This document shows positions 62,201 through 64,000 of a stretch of 64,000 bases of DNA, one piece after another (positions within the stretch are counted from its first letter, which is position 1; the number at the start of each line of letters is the position of its first letter). The DNA is from Todiramphus chloris collaris. Lineage: Eukaryota > Chordata > Aves > Coraciiformes > Alcedinidae. The DNA lies in assembly GCA_025345505.1 (NCBI GenBank), contig JANVCC010000022.1, positions 32,401,602 to 32,465,601 of the forward strand, in the 5' to 3' direction. The position numbers and the translations under genes are program-made. A model generated the notes under the pieces. The model was not told the DNA's origin, made no database searches, and worked only from the letters and a program-made list of their open reading frames with translations.

Positions 62201-63948
62201 CTGGATGGGGTTGACATGATTCACGAGCACCTGTAGCTGCTGAGCATGGGGCTGCAGGGAGCAAAGCCTCGGAGCTGGGCGGCCAGACATTGGTAGCCAG
62301 ACAAATGGCTTTTCCAGCATGTGGACAGATAGTTAGAGCTTTTCAGACTCATAACAAAGGAAATGCATTCCTCCACTGACTCTCAGGAGTCATCAAGGTC
62401 ACAGGAAAAGATGCCAGATCGAAAGCTGAGATGAAATTAAATATTTTTTTCTGTCCACCAAGAAATTTGTGCAGCTTTCATCAAATAATAAGTGAGCACT
62501 TTGCTGGCAAGTCACAGATTTTTATCTTCACAAGGTTGCTAGCAGGTAAGACAGCGTTATTCTCTCCTGGTTTGGAGGGCAAAATGACACTTGGAGTGGC
62601 ACAAAGAAGTGGCTGAGCTGGGAACAGACCCAAACCTCCTTCATTTCAGTGCAGTATCCTAGTCACCAGGCTGCTCTCACACAAACACTGTTAGTTAGGA
62701 ACTTTCTAATCCACTGCAGGGTACATTCCGGTCGATATCCCCAACCATACATTTGCTCCAGGGTGGATATGTGTTACAAAGGCATGCCTTGGGTTTGTGA
62801 AGAAAACTAAAATGTTACAAATGTAGTTTGGTCACATTTCCTGAAGTTGTACAGCTCCATGAAAGCAGACTTAACCCCAAGTACCAAAGTATGATATTCT
62901 CTCCACATCAGAAATGAAAAGATGAAATTTGACAGTCCAGCTCAGGCAGGTGAACAACCCTGAAACCTACTTAACACCTACACAGAACTAATTTGACACA
63001 ACTGGATTTCCTTACACCACCTGCAGACACACGGCACTTTCCAAACTCATGGGGAGTTAGTTATCATTTGAGCTACGTGTCTTCTTCAGCAAGGAAGTGG
63101 AGCAATGCACTGGGTGACACTTGAAACGAGTCCAACTTATTCTGGGAAAAATATGGTTTATCCTGTGCTGAAACCAAATTCAGCATCATTTGTAAAGGAC
63201 CAAACTAGTCATTGCTCCTGATAATGACACCACAGATAGGACATCCAAGGAAAAATGTGACTTTATACATGACTAATCTGACAGTTCGTAGGTGACGTGG
63301 AGAGAGAGGGGATATTTATAGAAAGCTGATGGCATCTGTCCCCACACCTGGATGTGGCTCAGCACTTAAGGTGAGATGAGGTCCGGAGATGAACAGTAAA
63401 CACAGACCCTGAAGGCCACCTACGGCAGCCACCAATTTTCCACCTGGGAAACATTTTGGCGGGTGTGTGAGTGTCGGCCATGCCCCTGGTACCCGCCAGC
63501 GCCTTCCTCAACTTCCTCTGTGAAGTTTCCACCGCTCGCCTTCAAGTCAATCCATGCAGCGACCACGCGTTTACAGTTTCCCACTCACGATTGCCATCCC
63601 GAACCTTCGCCCCATTGAAGGTTCCTCCTGTCTCCTCGAGGGGCTGGGCAAGGAAGGGTTCCCCGAGTGCCCTGGGATACCCACCCGCTCACCCCCCCCG
63701 CCCCTTGCCCAAACCCCAGCCCCGTGCCCCTGCCGGAGCGAGGGGCACTCACCCGGGCTGCCGGCGTGTCCCGCGGCGGGCAGCGAGCAAGGACGGCAGA
63801 GGCGGCTTCGGGACGGAGGAGGAGGACGAGGAGAAGGAGGAGGAGGAGGAAGACGCCGCTGGGAAGCGAGGGGCGACGACCCGGCGGGCGGGAGCAGCCC
63901 CAGCCCCAGCAGCAGCAGCAGCAGCAGCAGGGTGCAAGCTGCCGGCAT
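15326..63948 (-). CDS. HEG1: HEG1 (heart development protein with EGF-like domains 1), whole gene, 23 coding exons
   Basis: Type I membrane mucin of endothelium and endocardium. In the known family its cytoplasmic tail binds the FERM domain of KRIT1 and brings the CCM complex to cell junctions. The model joins exons at 63753-63948, 44362-44640, 43107-43337, 42423-42716, 41605-41793, 40766-41074, 40044-40358, 38933-39265, 37721-38029, 36714-37040, 35742-36041, 34862-35206, 32500-33864, 30196-30315, 28530-28624, 27202-27260, 26567-26727, 24707-24841, 19658-19700, 19509-19546, 18886-18973, 17088-17262 and 15326-15475. All introns are GT-AG and every phase fits, giving 5,856 nt or about 1,951 residues. 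Order: signal peptide, long mucin region, Ca-binding EGF, SEA-like stalk, EGF, Cys-rich stub, membrane span, tail of about 108 residues. Identity rests on near-exact recall of the human C-terminal half. It is longer than human HEG1 (about 1,381 residues) because of the mucin exons. Extra exons hidden in intron 1 or its gap cannot be excluded. Confidence 0.93.
17088..17262 (-). CDS. HEG1: HEG1 exon 22: cytoplasmic tail, proximal
   Basis: 175 nt, acceptor TTTATAAACAG, donor TTCG^GTATCT. Codes KNKNDISKLIFKSGDFQMS, PYAEYPKNPR, a GRETIEMQENGSTKNLLQ block and MTDVYYS. Almost identical to human, in contrast to the diverged mucin region. Reading through the donor would add a non-conserved tail, so the splice to the last exon is preferred. 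Confidence 0.97.
17397..17640 (-). mobile_element. CR1 LINE fragment
   Basis: The minus strand reads like the CR1 segment coding ...LEQERFRLSVEKN then VRQWNRLLREV and PTLEISN, the avian CR1 sequence just upstream of the 3' end. It is truncated on both sides and lies in HEG1 intron 22. Confidence 0.8.
18060..18219 (+). mobile_element. CR1 LINE 3' end
   Basis: Contains the typical CR1 end: CTGGAAATGTTTAAGACCAG..., TGGAACTAGATGATCTTCAA, and a terminal TCTGTGATTCTATG octamer tail. Its 5' part is lost. The opposite orientation to the fragment at 17.4-17.6 kb shows separate insertions. Confidence 0.85.
18886..18973 (-). CDS. HEG1: HEG1 exon 21: transmembrane segment
   Basis: 88 nt, acceptor CCTCTCTGTAG, donor GCCG^GTAGGT. 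Codes PYQLITVVIAAAGGGLLL then IMGIALVVTCC and a stop-transfer Arg. The single membrane span covers about residues 1818-1842. It is followed by paired cysteines that could be palmitoylated (inference). Confidence 0.96.
19509..19546 (-). CDS. HEG1: HEG1 exon 20: 38-nt micro-exon, Cys-rich stub part 2
   Basis: Acceptor TCTGTTACCAG, donor AACC^GTAAGT. Codes SCPFGLGGFNCGN, one residue different from the human stretch I recall. Only a 111-nt intron separates it from exon 19. Together they form a C-x10-C-x2-C-x8-C stub, half of an EGF fold, next to the membrane. Confidence 0.95.
19658..19700 (-). CDS. HEG1: HEG1 exon 19: 43-nt micro-exon, Cys-rich stub part 1
   Basis: Acceptor TTTCTAG, donor TGAG^GTATGG. 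Codes CEDGYKLENETCV; human HEG1 has CEDGYRLENETC. It begins the juxtamembrane cysteine stub, with the sequence N-E-T as a sequon. Both phases fit the exons on either side. Confidence 0.95.
24707..24841 (-). CDS. HEG1: HEG1 exon 18: third EGF-like domain
   Basis: 135 nt, acceptor TTCCTAACAG, donor AGAG^GTATTG. Codes SLCKQKDPECDKETSECTDF and DGVALCQCKSGYFKYNKMD then HSCR. Six cysteines with EGF order and spacing; nearly the human sequence. Residues about 1743-1787. Confidence 0.96.
26567..26727 (-). CDS. HEG1: HEG1 exon 17: SEA-like stalk, part 3
   Basis: 161 nt, acceptor TTCTGTTAG, donor AGAG^GTAAAT. Contains VQSTFSLASNVTFYDVV, which is almost the human segment, then two cysteines (RACKSPTEACQF). 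The G-S-x-x-x autocleavage motif of self-cleaving SEA mucins is absent. Residues about 1689-1742. Confidence 0.95.
27202..27260 (-). CDS. HEG1: HEG1 exon 16: SEA-like stalk, part 2
   Basis: 59 nt, acceptor CCTTGCAG, donor CCAG^GTAAGG. Codes LNASLSGLPGYRLSTVKAT, matching the L-N-x-x-x-S-x-L-P-x-Y segment of human HEG1. It carries an N-A-S sequon. Residues about 1670-1688. Confidence 0.9.
28530..28624 (-). CDS. HEG1: HEG1 exon 15: SEA-like stalk, part 1
   Basis: 95 nt, acceptor CTTTTTAG, donor ATG^GTGAGT. Codes RIFIGQVPLRLNITHGKYAE and LLQIEDEILAM, the start of the region between EGF2 and EGF3. The pattern (hydrophobic strand, N-I-T sequon, helix) resembles SEA domains and aligns with the same part of human HEG1. 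Residues about 1638-1669. Confidence 0.9.
30196..30315 (-). CDS. HEG1: HEG1 exon 14: calcium-binding EGF domain
   Basis: 120 nt, phase 1-1, acceptor TTTTGTAG, donor TTAG^GTAAGA. Reads DVDKCLSNPCPALATCNNTH then GSYICQCPLGYELEKGKCNL. It has six cysteines with EGF spacing, the D-x-D/N-x-C start and the C-N-x(4)-G-S-Y core of calcium-binding EGF modules, plus an NNT sequon. It corresponds closely to the second EGF of human HEG1. Residues about 1598-1637. The phase allows direct splicing from exon 13. Confidence 0.95.
   Translation of the reverse strand: MWINVFPILVLHWPPATTLTAPISVSVLLGMSWKKESAI
30835..30950 (-). pseudogene. Possible relic or damaged exon for HEG1 EGF-like domain 1
   Basis: Human HEG1 has an EGF domain just before the calcium-binding EGF. 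In the matching intron the only candidate on this strand reads CSPSTCSPSGKC at 30909-30944, the C-x4-C-x5-C spacing of human EGF1. After that the same frame loses its cysteines, while a neighbouring frame reads YLCCGYPQPS and a third reads GAGCSP up to a good donor (CCCAG^GTAAAG at 30835). No single frame gives all six cysteines, no convincing acceptor precedes it, and none of the three frames joins openly to the next exon. It is either a decayed exon, a sequence error, or chance. Confidence 0.35.
31705..31733. repeat. Perfect 14-bp inverted repeat with 1-nt loop
   Basis: CTTCATACAAAAAA, one C, then its exact reverse complement TTTTTTGTATGAAG. No wider terminal repeats were seen. Confidence 0.95.
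32500..33864 (-). CDS. HEG1: HEG1 exon 13: large mucin exon
   Basis: 1,365 nt, the largest exon, phase 1-1, acceptor TTTTACTCCAG, donor ACAG^GTAACG. It opens FSSSHQPVSSIEAEKRTSV, then YTRGGERTLLSISNSS, DRTSNISSDAGFVEPSTEP, and long Ser-rich and Thr/Pro-rich stretches with several N-x-S/T sequons. Human HEG1 has recognisably related stretches in the same order (GERALLSI; SNISS..; QPSTESP), so this is the ancestral core of the mucin domain. It ends ...LRMLSPAT. Residues about 1143-1597, heavily O-glycosylated by composition. Confidence 0.92.
34862..35206 (-). CDS. HEG1: HEG1 exon 12: mucin unit
   Basis: 345 nt, phase 1-1, acceptor CCTGTTCCAG, donor CACAA^GTAAGT. Head VGSSQHSLSSSSAEERMSS, middle LSTSAGGGERMLHSAMD, which aligns with the TxxGGxRTLRSL motif. 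The rest is dense in Ser/Thr. Residues about 1028-1142. Confidence 0.85.
35742..36041 (-). CDS. HEG1: HEG1 exon 11: mucin unit
   Basis: 300 nt, phase 1-1, acceptor TTGTGATTCCAG, donor TCCA^GTGAGT. The head RGRSVSGAPTETT is unlike the consensus, but the tail TYFSSASEHS keeps the SASE signature. Ser/Thr/Gly/Pro-rich. Residues about 928-1027. Confidence 0.83.
36714..37040 (-). CDS. HEG1: HEG1 exon 10: mucin unit
   Basis: 327 nt, phase 1-1, acceptor TTTCTTGGCAG, donor TCAG^GTGGGT (a weaker donor than its neighbours). Ser/Thr/Ala/Pro-rich with no SSHQP head. It begins GNSATGGRLPAAP and ends SVPSPSPRAS. Residues about 819-927. Confidence 0.8.
37721..38029 (-). CDS. HEG1: HEG1 exon 9: mucin unit, twin of exon 6
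   Basis: 309 nt, phase 1-1, acceptor CACATCCTAG, donor CCAG^GTGAGC. Head TGSSHVSFSILSTERR, middle STTATKGGGMTLRSLPAST, tail DPLLTGLPSASES. It is nearly the same as exon 6 in those blocks but diverged between them, where both read EI..(S)..TE.ISS. Residues about 716-818. Confidence 0.88.
38933..39265 (-). CDS. HEG1: HEG1 exon 8: mucin unit with internal second head
   Basis: 333 nt, phase 1-1, acceptor TGTACCTTAG, donor CCAG^GTGAGC. Head VRSSHRPVDSSTMEKKPLA. A second head-like ATGSSRRPPRSATG occurs about 33 residues in, which suggests fusion of two units. The middle has MYRTLGTVQSSSASS. Residues about 605-715. Confidence 0.85.
40044..40358 (-). CDS. HEG1: HEG1 exon 7: mucin unit
   Basis: 315 nt, phase 1-1, acceptor CATTTTTTAG, donor AGAG^GTAAAT. 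Head FSSHYQPKSIPAAEEVT, tail TSSLSASESTSR. The middle is Gly/Ala/Thr-rich without the TLRSL motif. Residues about 500-604. Confidence 0.85.
40766..41074 (-). CDS. HEG1: HEG1 exon 6: mucin unit, twin of exon 9
   Basis: 309 nt, phase 1-1, acceptor TGTGCTGTAG, donor CACAA^GTGAGT. Head IGSSYQPSNVSATEKR, middle STTATKDGGRTLRSLPAST, tail DPLLTGSPSASES. Exon 9 has the same length and the same blocks, so the two are duplicates. The middle resembles a GGPRTLRSL stretch that I recall in human HEG1, so the unit predates birds. Residues about 397-499. Confidence 0.88.
41605..41793 (-). CDS. HEG1: HEG1 exon 5: short mucin unit
   Basis: 189 nt, phase 1-1, acceptor CTCTGTCACAG, donor ATGG^GTGAGC. Head AGSSIRAAENPRSSI and tail LASESTAM match the shared head and tail motifs. 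It is the shortest unit because the middle motif is lost or eroded. Residues about 334-396. Confidence 0.78.
42423..42716 (-). CDS. HEG1: HEG1 exon 4: mucin unit
   Basis: 294 nt, phase 1-1, acceptor CTATTGCCTTGCAG, donor GGAG^GTGAGT. Head TSGPSQPASGW, then Pro/Ser/Thr-rich sequence (SPSPSGSDGRTLQPHPSTP), tail ATDSASG, a diverged form of the SASES tail. Residues about 236-333. Confidence 0.8.
43107..43337 (-). CDS. HEG1: HEG1 exon 3: mucin unit
   Basis: 231 nt, phase 1-1, acceptor TTGTTTTCCAG, donor TTGG^GTGAGA. The head is SGSHHHAVSSQERGKRALT, a variant of the SSHQP...SSxxEKR head motif. It carries a related AERTLGG middle and an NAT glycosylation sequon. Residues about 159-235. Confidence 0.78.
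44185..44213. repeat. 29-base A homopolymer
   Basis: Lies in the intron between HEG1 exons 2 and 3; poly-T on the coding strand. No retroposed body or target-site duplication was seen next to it. Confidence 0.95.
44362..44640 (-). CDS. HEG1: HEG1 exon 2: mucin unit
   Basis: Acceptor TTTTTCTTTCAG and donor TTCCA^GTGAGT, 279 nt, phase 1-1, codes about residues 66-158. The head reads LKSSHQARRSSAMEIRP, the SSHQ-type start shared by most mucin exons here. The middle has SGERALLPARHSAVPAASG, resembling the GGxRTLRSL motif of exons 6 and 9. It is less Ser/Thr-dense than the later units. A 29-base A run lies in the intron just 3' of it (in gene order). Confidence 0.8.
48524..48923. other. Assembly gap of 400 N
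   Basis: Exactly 400 Ns inside HEG1 intron 1. Frames that cross it are artefacts. The flanking sequence is GC-richer than the rest of the intron, consistent with a hard-to-sequence stretch. Confidence 1.
49527..49546. repeat. 20-base G homopolymer followed by another G run
   Basis: Twenty Gs, then ACACGGC and eight more Gs. It could fold as a G-quadruplex on the plus strand and is a likely place for base-count errors. Confidence 0.95.
50329..50349. repeat. 21-base A homopolymer
   Basis: In HEG1 intron 1, about 25 bases after a shorter T run. No adjacent SINE or processed pseudogene was recognised. Confidence 0.9.
54487..54510. repeat. Perfect 11-bp inverted repeat with 2-nt loop
   Basis: AAGGCATCTTT, CT, AAAGATGCCTT, in HEG1 intron 1. 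It could form a short hairpin; function unknown. Confidence 0.9.
63753..63948 (-). CDS. HEG1: HEG1 exon 1: signal peptide and Pro-rich start
   Basis: The ATG at 63948 opens a frame reading MPAACT followed by an eight-Leu run and LGLLPPAGSS, a clear signal peptide with likely cleavage near residue 23-25. A Pro/Arg/Ser-rich stretch follows (PPPPPSPRPPPPS). The poly-Leu core is coded by a CTG trinucleotide run and the Pro stretch by a CCT-type run. The donor is CCCGG^GTGAGT, leaving phase 1, which fits the phase-1 mucin exons. Human HEG1 exon 1 has the same architecture (poly-Leu signal, then Pro-rich) but little residue identity. It is assigned to HEG1 by position, strand, phase and CpG-island context. 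No nearer exon was found, so the splice to 44640 is the simplest model. Confidence 0.82.
63909..63930 (-). repeat. CTG trinucleotide run coding the signal-peptide poly-Leu
   Basis: Seven consecutive CTG codons on the minus strand (AGC repeats on the plus strand) form the hydrophobic core of the HEG1 signal peptide. Confidence 0.9.
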
Positions 63949-64000
63949 GGCGCTGGGGGTGGATGGAGGGAGGGGGGCGGCGAGGGGGGGCGGTTGTTCA

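Larger units (their letters stand above)
44641..63752 (-). other. HEG1: HEG1 intron 1 (19.1 kb)
   Basis: No exon, RNA gene or full transposon was recognised here. Long frames on both strands lack Ser/Thr enrichment, known domains or fitting splice sites. The intron holds a 400-N gap, a 20-base G run, a 21-base A run, a CpG-rich patch at about 49.25-49.40 kb and an 11-bp inverted repeat at 54.49 kb. A missing N-terminal mucin exon could sit in the gap. Confidence 0.8.
63540..64000 (-). promoter_or_regulatory. HEG1 promoter-side CpG island
   Basis: GC content and CpG frequency rise sharply from about 63,540 to the window edge, spanning exon 1. Two GC boxes (GGGCGG) lie upstream of the ATG at 63975-63980 and 63988-63993. 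No TATA box is visible in the 52 bases upstream of the ATG that the window contains. The transcription start is probably outside the window. Confidence 0.6.

Noticed and set aside
1-64000. Bacterial-type systems (CRISPR arrays, operons, toxin-antitoxin, insertion sequences)
   Set aside because: No regularly spaced repeats, ribosome-binding sites or compact coding strand; the intron-exon structure and CR1 elements are those of a vertebrate.
1-64000. Endogenous retrovirus or intact LINE coding sequence
   Set aside because: No gag, pol or env-like frames or paired LTRs were recognised; only short CR1 fragments without open ORF2 were found.

Overview
The window looks like bird nuclear DNA. It has CR1 LINE fragments ending in the avian-type octamer tail (ATTCTGTG units). 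Its genes are split by GT-AG introns into short exons, and the gene order HEG1 then MUC13 is one I know from the human 3q21 region. Nearly all the long open frames in the window are chance or antisense frames. The real coding sequence is a set of small exons, all on the minus strand.

HEG1 runs from about 63,948 (ATG) to 15,326 (stop). I can place 23 coding exons whose phases join without a break, giving a predicted protein of about 1,951 residues. In order these are: a CpG-rich first exon with signal peptide (63,753-63,948); a 19-kb first intron containing a 400-N assembly gap; twelve Ser/Thr/Pro-rich mucin exons (32,500-44,640), every one phase 1 at both ends; a calcium-binding EGF exon (30,196-30,315); three exons of a SEA-like stalk; an EGF3 exon; two micro-exons (43 and 38 nt) coding a juxtamembrane Cys-rich stub; a transmembrane exon; and two cytoplasmic exons ending in ...RRRDYF, the KRIT1-binding tail. 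HEG1 is the endothelial/endocardial receptor of the KRIT1-CCM pathway.

From 15,325 down to about 3,400 lies the HEG1 3' UTR plus intergenic DNA, with two CR1 fragments and a GC-rich patch at 4.95-5.6 kb. The second gene, also on the minus strand, starts at 3,338 with a signal-peptide exon (3,281-3,338) and continues with a Ser/Thr/Pro-rich exon (191-247) before leaving the window. By position, orientation and composition it is the 5' end of MUC13. Its promoter has a perfect CRE palindrome and a TATA-like box.

The most interesting features are these. (1) The HEG1 mucin region is an array of related symmetric exons with shared head, middle and tail motifs. Two of them are both exactly 309 nt and clearly a duplicated pair, and the ectodomain is enlarged relative to the roughly 1,381-residue human protein. 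(2) The first EGF domain expected between the mucin region and the calcium-binding EGF is not intact. The only candidate is a sequence with EGF-like cysteine spacing that cannot be read in frame, and skipping it keeps the frame.
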